A program made the translations under genes and the position numbers. Source: Pirellulales bacterium (GTDB lineage: Bacteria; Planctomycetota; Planctomycetia; Pirellulales; Thermoguttaceae). From it: a DNA stretch of 40,909 nucleotides. Below the pieces are notes generated by a model. That model did no database searches and had not been told where the DNA came from. It saw only the letters and a list, made by a program, of their open reading frames with translations. Shown one piece after another: positions 17,062 through 25,039 of the stretch; position 1 is the stretch's first letter; each line of letters starts with the position of its first letter. The stretch covers positions 1-40,909 of the forward strand of contig JADLEL010000131.1 in NCBI GenBank assembly GCA_020846145.1, read 5' to 3'.

Positions 17062-17792
17062 GAGCGGCCCGAGCGCTTGGCGGCGTTTGCGGCCTTCCAT
17101 TGGTTTTCGAGCCGATCCATCCAACCGGGCAGCCAGCCGCATTTCAGGAAGGCCAGGGCGACGAGGCTGCCGAGAGCGGCCCCGGCGAGAACATCGCTGA
17201 GGAAATGCGCGCCGGTCTGGATGCGTTGACAGCCGGTCAGCAGGGCGAAGGCGATAAACAGCCAGCGGCCGCGGGGATAGAGCCAGATCAAGCCCGCCGC
17301 TAAACCCACCGCCGTGGCGGCATGGGCGGAGGGAAAGCTTTGTCCCATGCTGCCCGCCGAGGAGAGGGGCAGCCACGCGCCGAAGGTGCTCCACGCGTCG
17401 CCGAGAAATTTGAACTCGTTGGGCCGCGTGCGGACCAGGAGCATCTTCATGCCGTTGGCGGCCAAGCCCGCGCCGTAAGCGCAACCCAAGAGGCGGGGGA
17501 TCGCCCAGCGCCGCGCGGGATCGAGCACGAAAATGCAGATCACGATCGCCGCCGCGCCCAATCCGTTCCCGAAATTCTCGAAGATCGTCAAGAGATCGCG
17601 CACGAACAACAAGCATTTGTGAACATATTCCGGGTATTGGGGATGATCCCGCCAGGTAATCCACCACTGGGAGATCGGGCAATCGATCTGGATGGCCAGC
17701 CCGGCCGCAACCGCGAAAATCAGCGGGATGCTCAGCCAGGACAATTCCCGGCGAACGGCGGGCCAGTGCGAAGATTTTTTTTCGATTTCCAT
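17058..17792 (-). CDS. PAP2 superfamily lipid phosphatase
   Basis: This is a membrane phosphatase of 244 aa with the three PAP2 motifs in order: K116...R121-T-R-P124, PSAH (154-157), and R190-x5-H196-x3-D200. It likely acts on lipid phosphates such as undecaprenyl pyrophosphate or phosphatidylglycerophosphate, but the sequence does not say which. Several hydrophobic helices flank the motifs. The gene is convergent with DinB and their stop codons overlap. Its upstream region (17793-17980) is AT-richer and holds a family A repeat at its far end. Confidence 0.9.
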   Translation of the reverse strand: MEIEKKSSHWPAVRRELSWLSIPLIFAVAAGLAIQIDCPISQWWITWRDHPQYPEYVHKCLLFVRDLLTIFENFGNGLGAAAIVICIFVLDPARRWAIPRLLGCAYGAGLAANGMKMLLVRTRPNEFKFLGDAWSTFGAWLPLSSAGSMGQSFPSAHAATAVGLAAGLIWLYPRGRWLFIAFALLTGCQRIQTGAHFLSDVLAGAALGSLVALAFLKCGWLPGWMDRLENQWKAANAAKRSGRS

Positions 17793-17980
17793 TCTTATCG
17801 ATACACGGGAACCGGTTTCTGTCGGGCCGAAAGCCGCGATCTATTTTGCCTATTTTATGCAAAGCGGGCACCCGCGCCATATTTGCCCAATATCTCGGAA
17901 AATGCCGTTGGCTTATTCGCGGGAAATCCTTAGACTGCCCGGCAAGACAAAATGTGTCAAGGTCGGTTAAGCATGTGTAA

Positions 17981-18053
17981 GTAGGACAGGTTTCCAACCT
18001 GTCTAACGATGAGGGTGAAAAACCACCAAGGACAGGTTGGAAACCTGTCCTAC
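17981..18053. repeat. Inverted repeat (family A, copy 2)
   Basis: The two arms (17981-18003 and 18031-18053) are perfect 23-bp complements and match the arms at 2230-2311, with a different spacer. It sits between the PAP2 promoter region and the lipoprotein gene. Two copies almost 16 kb apart with conserved arms and unrelated loops suggest a mobile or gene-converted element. Confidence 0.85.
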
Positions 18054-18071
18054 GGTCGCGGAGATTTTAGG

Positions 18072-18344
18072 ATGAAGCATGGATTGTATCTTGGATTGGC
18101 GATGATCGCGATTCTACTCGTCGATGCCGGTTGTCGAACGCGGCAATTCACGAATCTGGGAAAAAACGGACGAGAGTACGGCGCGCCGGCCAATTCCATC
18201 GACGGCTACGCCAAGGCGCACGGCATTTCGCGGGCGGAAGCCGCGAAGCGGATGCGCGAGAATCTCGTTCCGCCGGGCGATTCCCCCGCCGAAAAATCGC
18301 CCGTCGAGCTGTCGGCGGGAATAGCGGATCGCGCGGCGAAATAG
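18072..18344 (+). CDS. Small lipoprotein of unknown function
   Basis: This 90-aa protein has a short N-terminal hydrophobic stretch ending in a lipobox-like LVDAGC with Cys21, so it is likely lipid-anchored. The mature part is polar, with a helix rich in Ala, Arg and Lys near 55-70 (AKAHGISRAEAAKRMREN). The ATG at 18072 begins a proper signal peptide. An earlier in-frame ATG (18009) is inside the repeat and is rejected. There is no clear ribosome binding site. No function is proposed. Confidence 0.6.
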   Translation: MKHGLYLGLAMIAILLVDAGCRTRQFTNLGKNGREYGAPANSIDGYAKAHGISRAEAAKRMRENLVPPGDSPAEKSPVELSAGIADRAAK

Positions 18345-18370
18345 AATCCATATCGAGAAGTATTATTTGG

Positions 18371-18640
18371 CGAATGTTTCGCGCAAAGACGCGAAGACGC
18401 AAAGAGTATGCAATTCATTGTTTAAGAAGAATGTTCCGAAGGCCTAGTGGTTCGACAAACACTATTTGACAGGTTGGGTGCCATGCCCACGCTTGTCGTG
18501 GGCATGAGAATCGCCGGAAAACATTGCAACATGCCCACGCAAGCGTGGGCATGGCACCCGTCAATTAGAATTTGCAGGACCAATAGTCATTTTTCCCTAT
18601 TCTTTGCGACTTTGCGTCTTTGCGCGAAACCATTTATTAC
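18371..18640. repeat. Nested inverted repeats between lipoprotein and GT2 genes
   Basis: The outer shell is GCGCAAAGACGCGAAGACGC-type sequence at 18378-18408, facing TTTGCGTCTTTGCGCG at 18609-18627. The inner shell is ATGCCCACGC-type palindromes: GCCCACGCTTGTCGTGGGC at 18484-18502, with a facing copy at 18533-18551. The leader TTCGACAAA...TTTGACAGGTT (18451-18475) also occurs at 39779-39803. No credible gene is present. Confidence 0.75.
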
Positions 18641-18666
18641 CGTTTGAGTTTTTTCGGAATTCCATC

Positions 18667-19659
18667 ATGCCGCAAAACCAGCGTCCTTTGATTTCCCTGG
18701 TGGCGCCTTGCTACAACGAGAGCGAGGCGTTTCCCCATCTCCGGCGCGAGCTTGTAAAACTGGCCGATCTGCTGGAGAAGGAATTCGCGGTGGAGATCGT
18801 GCTGGTGGACGACGGCAGCCGGGACGAGACCTGGCCGCAGATTCAAGAGTTCGCGCGGGGCGATTCGCGGGTCCGCGGCGCGGCGCTTTCGCGGAACTTC
18901 GGGCACCAGCTTGCGCTCACGTGCGGATACGACGTCGCCCGCGGCGATGCGGTCGTCTGCATGGACGCCGATCTGCAAGACCCGCCGGAAGCGGTCGTGG
19001 AAATGGTCGAAAAGTGGAAACAGGGCTACGACGTGGTGCATGCCATCCGCGAGCAGCGCGAGGGGGAAACGCGCTTCAAACTGTGGACCGCATCGCTCTT
19101 CTATCGCACGATCCGCGGGCTGGGCGCGTCCCGCGTCAAGGCCGACAGCGGCGATTTTCGCCTGCTGAGCCGGAGGGCGCTGGAGGCTCTGCGAAAGATG
19201 GGCGAGTGCCACCGCTTCGTCCGCGGCATGGTGGGCTGGGTGGGCTTCAAGGAAACCGAGATTCGCTATCGCCGCAAGGCCCGGGTGGCGGGCGAGACCA
19301 AATACCCGCTGCGAAAAATGGTGCGTTTCGCCGCCGACGCCATCGTTTCGTTTTCGATCATCCCCCTGCGATTATCCTTCGCGGCGGCGGCGATTTTTTC
19401 GGCGGTGATCCTCGGATACCTGGCGCTCGGCGCGATGCGGCATCTGATTTTCGGCGGCGAATTCGCGACCGGCTGGCCGAGCCTGATGCTCGCCGTGACG
19501 GTTCTGGGCGCGGCGAATCTGGTTTGCATCGGCATCTTAGGCGAATACGTGGGGCGGATTTACGAGCAAGTAAAAAACCGGCCGCTATACTTCATTCGAG
19601 AAATGACAAATCCGCTCGAATCCGCGGCGCGCGAACCTCCCGAGCGCAATCCCGAATAA
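18667..19659 (+). CDS. Family 2 glycosyltransferase (DPM1/ArnC-like, polyprenyl-phosphate sugar transferase)
   Basis: This 330-aa GT-A enzyme probably transfers a sugar from a nucleotide donor to polyprenyl phosphate. Near the N-terminus it has VLVDDGS (46-51) and the catalytic MDADLQD motif (D100-A-D102). Two hydrophobic helices near 230-300 anchor it in the membrane. This matches ArnC/GtrB-type proteins. The ATG at 18667 is used; an earlier in-frame start (18604) is encoded by repeat sequence. The GT39 gene follows after 7 nt, so the two are probably co-translated: this enzyme makes the lipid-linked sugar and the next uses it. Confidence 0.9.
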   Translation: MPQNQRPLISLVAPCYNESEAFPHLRRELVKLADLLEKEFAVEIVLVDDGSRDETWPQIQEFARGDSRVRGAALSRNFGHQLALTCGYDVARGDAVVCMDADLQDPPEAVVEMVEKWKQGYDVVHAIREQREGETRFKLWTASLFYRTIRGLGASRVKADSGDFRLLSRRALEALRKMGECHRFVRGMVGWVGFKETEIRYRRKARVAGETKYPLRKMVRFAADAIVSFSIIPLRLSFAAAAIFSAVILGYLALGAMRHLIFGGEFATGWPSLMLAVTVLGAANLVCIGILGEYVGRIYEQVKNRPLYFIREMTNPLESAAREPPERNPE

Positions 19660-19666
19660 TGCCATC

Positions 19667-21547
19667 ATGTCGCAAAACGTCCGCAATCAGCTTTGGATTC
19701 TGCTCGCCGCCGGGTGCATTTTCTTCACGTCGTTGGGCACGGCGGCGCTCTGGGACGAGGATGAAACGTGGCACGCCTCGTGCGCCCGGGAGATGTTCGA
19801 GCGCGGCGATTGGGTGGTGCCGATGTTCAACGGAAAATTGTTCCCCGAAAAGCCGCCGCTGATGTTCTGGACGATGATGGCCGGTTTCCAGCTCTTCGGC
19901 GCGAGCGAACTCGGCGCCCGGTTCTTTTCGGCGGTTTTCGGCGCGGCCGCCGCCCTGGTTACCTATCACCTCGGCCGCAAGCTGTTCGACGACCGCGTGG
20001 GCTTTTGGGGCGGGCTGATTACCGCCTCTTCGATCATCTTCACCGTCTCGGCCCGGGCCGCGACCGTCGATGCCGCGCTCGTGCTCCTCACCACCGCCGC
20101 CGTGTGGTGCTTCGTTTCGATTAGGGGAGAGGGGAGAGGGGAGAGGGGAGAGAGCGAGGACAAGGATGCCGCTCAATTTGCAATTTGCAATTTGCAATCG
20201 CCAATTTGCAATAATCGCGTAAAGCAGTTATTACTTTTTATCGCCTTCTACGTGCTCCTCGGCCTCGCGGTCCTTGCGAAAGGGCCGATCGGTTATCTGC
20301 TGCCGATGGCCGCGCTGGGCCTATTTTTGATGATTCGGAATTATCGGCCGAAGACGGCGGATCGCGGCGGCGGATGGACCAACAACGGATACTTCTCGAT
20401 TCTTTCGCCCATTGAATTTTTCGGCGTCGTGAAGCGAATCGCCGCGTCGTTCTTCGTCAGCTTAGGGCAGCTTCGCCCGATCGCGGGGCTGATCGTTACG
20501 CTGGCCGTCGCCCTGCCCTGGTACGCGATGGTCGATGCGCGCACGGAGGGAGAGTGGGTGCGGACGTTCATCAACGATTACTGCGTGCGGCGGTTCACCC
20601 AGCCTTCGCTGGGACACGGCGGACCGTTCTGGTACTACCTTCCCGCCGTGCTGATCGGCTTTTTCCCCTGGTCGGTGTTTTTAGGGCCGACGTTCGTCGA
20701 GGTCTATCGCCGCATTCGGGCGGGCGGTCCCCGGCGCGACGCCCTCGTGCTCTTGTGCTGCCTATTCGGCGGCTGGCTGGTCTTCTGGTCGATTTGCCGC
20801 TCGAAGCTGCCGCACTACATGTTGCCGGTCTATCCGGCCCTGTCGCTCTTGACGGCCTACTTCTTGGACGGCTGGATCGCGGAGCGAGTGCAAGTAAGTC
20901 GAAGCTGGATGCGTACGACCTGGTTGAGCGCGATTCTCGCGGGAGCGGGCATGGCCGTCGCCCTGCCGATCGCCGCGGCGTATCTGCTGCCCGGCGAAGA
21001 GTGGATCGGCGCGATCGGCCTGCTGCCGATCCTCGGCGGCTGGCTGGGATTGCATTACACCGCGCGGGGCCGGCGGCTGGCGGCCGTGCGCTGCTACGCG
21101 GTTGCCGCGGCGGCCTTTTTGGCGGCCGCGTTCGGTTTCGCGACGGTCGGCGTCGATCGGCATCAGCACGCCCGGCCGATGCTGGCCGAAATCCGCCGCG
21201 ACGCCTCCGGGGAGGCCGCGATCTGCGAGTACCGCTTCCACCGCAAGAGCACGGTGTATTATGCGGGCCATCCGGTCGCGATCTGCGATCGTCCGCACGA
21301 CCTGAAAAAATACCTTGACTCTTCGGGCGAGATGTATATTATCACTTTGGATGAATATCAATCGGAGATTGAGCGGAATTACCCCGGCAAGTTCGAGGTG
21401 CTGCTCCGCTGCCGCCGCTTCGCGTCCGTCGTGAAACCGATCCCGGCGTTCAAGGCGCGGCCCAGCGAGTTGGTCGTGCTGAAGCGCGTCGAGAGGCCGG
21501 GGGCGAATCGCGTTGCCGGCAAACTCGACGCGAAAAAAACGCATTAG
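19667..21547 (+). CDS. GT39/ArnT-like polyprenyl-phosphate-dependent glycosyltransferase, with in-frame repeat insert
   Basis: This 626-aa polytopic membrane enzyme has the GT-C luminal acidic motif near residues 27-32 (WDEDET) and about a dozen hydrophobic segments, like ArnT and other Dol-P-Man-type enzymes. It likely uses the lipid-linked sugar made by the GT2 just upstream to modify a lipid or protein outside the membrane. Residues about 153-184 (20124-20217) are encoded by two heptamer repeat arrays (GGGGAGA and CAATTTG types) lying between two hydrophobic segments. This looks like a repeat insertion tolerated in a loop. The start is 7 nt after the GT2 stop. Confidence 0.88.
   Translation: MSQNVRNQLWILLAAGCIFFTSLGTAALWDEDETWHASCAREMFERGDWVVPMFNGKLFPEKPPLMFWTMMAGFQLFGASELGARFFSAVFGAAAALVTYHLGRKLFDDRVGFWGGLITASSIIFTVSARAATVDAALVLLTTAAVWCFVSIRGEGRGERGESEDKDAAQFAICNLQSPICNNRVKQLLLFIAFYVLLGLAVLAKGPIGYLLPMAALGLFLMIRNYRPKTADRGGGWTNNGYFSILSPIEFFGVVKRIAASFFVSLGQLRPIAGLIVTLAVALPWYAMVDARTEGEWVRTFINDYCVRRFTQPSLGHGGPFWYYLPAVLIGFFPWSVFLGPTFVEVYRRIRAGGPRRDALVLLCCLFGGWLVFWSICRSKLPHYMLPVYPALSLLTAYFLDGWIAERVQVSRSWMRTTWLSAILAGAGMAVALPIAAAYLLPGEEWIGAIGLLPILGGWLGLHYTARGRRLAAVRCYAVAAAAFLAAAFGFATVGVDRHQHARPMLAEIRRDASGEAAICEYRFHRKSTVYYAGHPVAICDRPHDLKKYLDSSGEMYIITLDEYQSEIERNYPGKFEVLLRCRRFASVVKPIPAFKARPSELVVLKRVERPGANRVAGKLDAKKTH
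20124..20217. repeat. Heptamer repeats inserted in frame in a coding region
   Basis: About four GGGGAGA units (20125-20152) are followed by CAATTTG units (20174-20212). They are read through in frame as Arg/Gly/Glu-rich and Gln/Cys/Asn-rich residues. Both heptamers belong to period-7 families otherwise seen between genes. Confidence 0.85.
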
Positions 21548-21659
21548 ATCGAGCATTAAAGGCCAGCGGCTGGAGTTTAGGGGGCGGAGATTGGAACCCC
21601 GCAGCAGGATCGTCGTAAGGCCCTCGTCTCTAATCTCCAAGCCCTGGCCTTATCGAAAC

Positions 21660-21774
21660 CGTTCACAGGGGACTGTCCCGATTTTCGCGGCGCAAAAGAT
21701 GATGGTGCCGTAAAAATGCTCAATCGCCGCGAAAATGGGACTGTCCCCCTCGCGCCGCCGACCGGGGCGTGACG
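21660..21774 (+). repeat. Two-module palindromic element, shortened copy C
   Basis: Module 1 is complete, module 2 is almost entirely absent, and the end is degraded (GTGACG instead of GTGAACG). It is 115 bp long. It lies between the GT39 gene and the ATC-hydrolase-like gene. Confidence 0.85.
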
Positions 21775-21799
21775 CTTGCTTTTTTTCGTCAAGTAATCA

Positions 21800-22282
21800 A
21801 TGACCGCAGAAAATCTCCGCCGGCAGCTTTACGATTCGTTTAAGAATCGGGCGATGATCTATTATGCGCTTTTCGACGAGTTGCGGGAGGAGTGCGGCGA
21901 AGAACGGGCGGAAGAGGTTTTGAGCCGCGCGATCTATCGCCGGGGAGCCGACAGGGGCCGCGAAAATTTCTCGCGCTTCGCGCCGAACGATCTCGAGGGG
22001 CTGCTCGCGGCGTTTTTATCCGGCATTCCCGACGACGGCCGGATGTTCCAACCCGAAGTGCTCAAAAGCGATCCCGCCGGGGTGGATATCAAGTTTCACG
22101 CCTGTCCCTTGCGCGATGCCTGGCGGGAAGCCGGCCTGCCGGAAGCCGAAATCGCCACGCTCTGCCGCATCGCCGCGCGGATCGACAACGGCACTTTCGA
22201 GGGCGCCGGATTCCAATTCCACGCCGATACCTGGCAACCGGGCGGCGAAGGCTGCTGTTTCTTGCACATCCGGCCGGTGTAA
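21800..22282 (+). CDS. L-2-amino-thiazoline-4-carboxylic acid hydrolase-like protein
   Basis: This 160-aa soluble protein resembles the ATC hydrolase family, including a central Cys motif (HACPLRDAW, about residues 99-107) and a C-terminal GGEGCCF near 149-155. The founding enzyme opens the thiazoline ring in cysteine formation in Pseudomonas, but most members are of unknown substrate, so only the family is claimed. The start ATG at 21800 has no obvious ribosome binding site. A full-length palindromic element begins two bases after its stop codon, just as after the RlmN-family gene. Confidence 0.7.
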   Translation: MTAENLRRQLYDSFKNRAMIYYALFDELREECGEERAEEVLSRAIYRRGADRGRENFSRFAPNDLEGLLAAFLSGIPDDGRMFQPEVLKSDPAGVDIKFHACPLRDAWREAGLPEAEIATLCRIAARIDNGTFEGAGFQFHADTWQPGGEGCCFLHIRPV

Positions 22283-22283
22283 G

Positions 22284-22478
22284 CGTTCATGCCCCGGTCG
22301 GGGACTGGTCCATTTTTCGGCGTGAAAACGTATTTTATGTACAAACGGTAGGCCGAAAACATGGACCTGTCCCCTTCCCGCGGCGCGAGGGGGACAGTCC
22401 CATTTTTGCGGCGATTAAGCACTTTTACGGCGCCATAATCTTTTGCGCCGCGAAAATCGGGACAGTCCCCTGTGAACG
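22284..22478 (-). repeat. Two-module palindromic element, full copy D
   Basis: This 195-bp copy is exactly as long as copy A, in the same orientation, bounded by CGTTCAT and GTGAACG. It starts directly after the stop codon of the ATC-hydrolase-like gene. Module sequences differ from copy A by scattered single changes. Confidence 0.9.
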
Positions 22479-22482
22479 GTTA

Positions 22483-22862
22483 CCGGCCGGGAAAGTAAAC
22501 GATTTTGCGCAATTTGAACGCATCCGCGCAATCCTGTTGCGCCCAAATTACCTTCGACGCCCTAGATTCTCGGCGTTTTACGGTGGGGGTAATTGGCCCA
22601 AATCGTTGAGTCAAAACCGGGGAGGGATCAACCGCCCGCTAGAAGTTGCGGTCGCGCGAACTTTACCGAATGCGACGAGTTGGCGGACGAGGAGCGAGCG
22701 AATCCCACACAATATTGTGGATTTCCATAATTAAACCGTGGAAAATACCCATCCAATGTCCGATTCCAAGCTAGTATTATACGGTGTCGTTCGATAGGAC
22801 GTTGACGAACGCCGGTTTAATGCAACGCGCAATTTGTAGAGATCACCCCCCCTTAGATTACG
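22483..22862. other. Intergenic region upstream of the diguanylate cyclase
   Basis: No gene is supported in this 380-nt stretch. It contains a palindrome-like GTCGTTCGATAGGACGTTGACGAAC region near 22786-22812, and the start codon at 22863 has no clear Shine-Dalgarno. Confidence 0.5.
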
Positions 22863-24491
22863 ATGGTTCCAGCCGTTTCCAAAGTTTTGTTGGTCGATGA
22901 CGATCCGGCGATTTTGCGATTGATCTCGGCTTGGCTGGAACGAGCGGGTTATGCCGTGCAAATCGCGGCGGACGGCCTCGAAGCGCTGCAATCCATCGAA
23001 CGCGAATGTCCCGACTTCCTCATCGCCGATTGGATCATGCCGCGTTTGGACGGACTCGAACTCTGCCGTCGAGTTCGGCAACTCGCGCTGCCGCATTACG
23101 TTTATACGATGCTTCTGTCGGGCCATTCAACGCCCGACTCGACGATCGTCGGACTGGAAAGCGGCGCCGACGAATTCCTGACCAAGCCCGTCTCCAAGGA
23201 AATGTTGTTGGCGCGGCTTCGGGCGGGAACGCGGGTGGTGGCGTTGGAACGGCGGCTGAACTTGACGGCCAACACCGACGGACTGACGGGCTTGATGACC
23301 CAACGGATGTTCTACGAACTTTTGCAGAAGGAATGGGCCCGCGCCGAGCGTTTGCACCTGCCGCTTTCCTGCGTGATGCTGGACTTGGACTTCTTTAAGC
23401 GGGTCAACGACATGCACGGCCATCCGGCGGGCGATCTGGCGTTGAAGACGACGGCGAAATTGCTGCTCGAACACACCCGCGCCTCCGATTCGCTCTGCCG
23501 TTACGGCGGCGAGGAGTTTTGCGCGCTGTTGCCCGAAACCGGCGAGGAAGCGGCCGCCCATTGGGCCGAGCGGCTGCGAACCGCCTTGGCATCGCAAAAA
23601 ATCGACGTCGGCGACGAGCGGCTGCAAATCACCGGCAGCTTCGGCGTCGCCCAGCGCTACGACGACACGCAAACCCCCGAACAATTGATCGACCAGGCCG
23701 ATCAGGCCCTGCTCTGCGCCAAGCGCACCGGCCGCGACCGCGTCATCCGCTTCCAATCGCTGAACGAAGCGGGCGACTTGAAAATCGAGAACGGCCCCCA
23801 GGCCGACCTCTTCGAAGGCGTCCAAGCCCGGCACGTCATGACGCCGCTGGTGGTCTGCCTGCGCGAAGAGGAGACCATCGGGCAGGCGGCCGAATTCTTC
23901 CTCCGCTCGCGGATCAACTCCACGCCGGTGATCGACGAAAACGGCCGGCTGGTCGGCATGCTCTCCGAAAAAGACCTGATGATGACGATGGTCTCTCTCG
24001 ATTACTGGCAACTGCCGGTCCGCGACGTGATGAAGCCCAAAGTCATCGCTTACGAGGAGGACACGCCGGTCCGCGCGATTTACGAGTTCCTCTGCCGCGT
24101 TTCCATCCGCCGCGTGGTCGTCGTCCGGGAGGGCCGGCCCACCGGCTGCATCAGCCGCGCCACGCTGTTGCGCTGGTTCCGCAACCTGGTCCTCAGCAAG
24201 GGTTTGATCGAGCGCGAAAACGCGCCGCTTCCCCTCAAGGACGAAAGCGATCCGCACCACAGCAAGCAGCGGCTCGTCGAAACCGCCCGGCAACTCGCGC
24301 GGCAATCCGCCGAACTGCTGGAGCGGTTCCAGAAGGACGACGAAGATTTGATACCCTTCATCGTCGGCGGATCGACCGGCATGCAGGAACTCTTGTACGA
24401 CCTGCTCGCCTACTCTCGATACGCCAACGCCGGCGATCGATTCGGTTCCGGCCTGCAAGCCATGCTCGCCGAAGGTTGCTGCATGGAATGA
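22863..24491 (+). CDS. Response regulator diguanylate cyclase with tandem CBS domains
   Basis: This 542-aa signalling protein should make cyclic di-GMP. The N-terminus is a REC domain with acidic pocket D12-D14, phospho-acceptor D56 and K108. A GGDEF domain follows with an intact GGEEF (215-219) and a canonical RxxD product-inhibition site (R206-D209) five residues before it. From about 318 to 440 there are two CBS domains (HVMTP and DVMKP starts), then a helical tail. CBS pairs often bind adenosyl ligands, so energy state may tune the cyclase. No histidine kinase is nearby. The c-di-GMP assignment is solid; the regulator combination is less common. Confidence 0.93.
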   Translation: MVPAVSKVLLVDDDPAILRLISAWLERAGYAVQIAADGLEALQSIERECPDFLIADWIMPRLDGLELCRRVRQLALPHYVYTMLLSGHSTPDSTIVGLESGADEFLTKPVSKEMLLARLRAGTRVVALERRLNLTANTDGLTGLMTQRMFYELLQKEWARAERLHLPLSCVMLDLDFFKRVNDMHGHPAGDLALKTTAKLLLEHTRASDSLCRYGGEEFCALLPETGEEAAAHWAERLRTALASQKIDVGDERLQITGSFGVAQRYDDTQTPEQLIDQADQALLCAKRTGRDRVIRFQSLNEAGDLKIENGPQADLFEGVQARHVMTPLVVCLREEETIGQAAEFFLRSRINSTPVIDENGRLVGMLSEKDLMMTMVSLDYWQLPVRDVMKPKVIAYEEDTPVRAIYEFLCRVSIRRVVVVREGRPTGCISRATLLRWFRNLVLSKGLIERENAPLPLKDESDPHHSKQRLVETARQLARQSAELLERFQKDDEDLIPFIVGGSTGMQELLYDLLAYSRYANAGDRFGSGLQAMLAEGCCME

Positions 24492-24492
24492 G

Positions 24493-24612
24493 CGGGATGG
24501 GAAAGTATGAAGTATGAAGGATGAAGGATGAAGTGCCGCAAATTCCTATTTTCTACATTCCTTCCTTCATCCTTCATATTTCATATTTCATCCTTCATAC
24601 TTCATCATTCCT
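24493..24612. repeat. Facing heptamer arrays (AAGTATG/AAGGATG and complement)
   Basis: Left-arm units AAGTATG, AAGTATG, AAGGATG, AAGGATG (about 24503-24533) face right-arm units CTTCATC, ATTTCAT, CTTCATA (about 24560-24608). The strict period of seven and the inverted layout are clear. It lies between the convergent diguanylate cyclase and HTH genes and may form a bidirectional hairpin. Confidence 0.85.
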
Positions 24613-24877
24613 ATCCTCCTTTCTTTCTCAAGTAGCACGCCAGACAGGGCATTTGCACCATGCCGCCGCAGCCCGGACAACGAAAGTGCAAGCCGCGCGG
24701 CGGCTGGAATCCTTCGCCCGAAGATCGCGTCGGCGGTGGGTACGACCGGCGCTTCCCCCGCGCAACGGATTGCACCGCCCCCCGGCTCACTCCCAGCCGC
24801 CGCGCAATCGCGCGCTGCGAATATTTTTCCCCGGCAAGCATCTTGCCTATTTCCTCGAACAATTCTCGGCAAATCAC
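24611..24877 (-). CDS. Small HTH plus zinc-ribbon protein
   Basis: This 88-aa protein has an HTH of resolvase or homeodomain-like type at about 20-40 (YSQRAIARRLGVSRGAVQSV), then a zinc-ribbon with CPGC (67-70) and CLAC (78-81). It is a probable DNA-binding regulator; similar small proteins are common in Planctomycetota. The GTG at 24877 is chosen because AGGAGG lies about 8 nt upstream; a TTG at 24895 inside that region is less likely. The upstream palindrome TGTACTAATGTACA (25010-25023) is a candidate operator, perhaps its own. Its 3' end abuts the heptamer array shared with the convergent cyclase gene. Confidence 0.78.
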   Translation of the reverse strand: MICRELFEEIGKMLAGEKYSQRAIARRLGVSRGAVQSVARGKRRSYPPPTRSSGEGFQPPRGLHFRCPGCGGMVQMPCLACYLRKKGG

Positions 24878-25009
24878 GATCGACCCCTCCTGCAAGGTTT
24901 TTCCGCGCCCCGTAAATCTCGGTCGTTTTGCCTTCGCCCGCGGCGGGAATCATCCTTCCGCAAGCGCCGTTCCACGAATTGCGGAAACGGAGGCCGAACG
25001 GCGCGAAAA

Positions 25010-25023
25010 TGTACTAATGTACA
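25010..25023. promoter_or_regulatory. Perfect palindrome TGTAC-N4-GTACA
   Basis: The site TGTACTAATGTACA is dyad symmetric with 5-bp half-sites and sits 133 nt upstream of the HTH protein start in an AT-rich stretch. It could be an operator for the HTH protein or the region it controls. A promoter was not firmly placed. Confidence 0.4.
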
Positions 25024-25039
25024 GATAAGGAGAATTTAA

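Noticed and set aside
16387..17997. Minus-strand frame (536 codons) overlapping DinB and PAP2
   Set aside because: It crosses two better-supported genes and reads through a repeat-derived end; no conserved motif.
18604..18666. Upstream start for the GT2 gene
   Set aside because: The extra residues come from the repeat containing TTTGCGTCTTTGCGCG. The ATG at 18667 starts the conserved domain.
23127..24458. Minus-strand frame opposite the diguanylate cyclase
   Set aside because: Shadow frame of a gene with intact REC, GGDEF and CBS motifs.
24660..25028. Plus-strand frame over the HTH zinc-ribbon gene
   Set aside because: The minus strand has a coherent HTH and two CxxC pairs plus a strong ribosome binding site.
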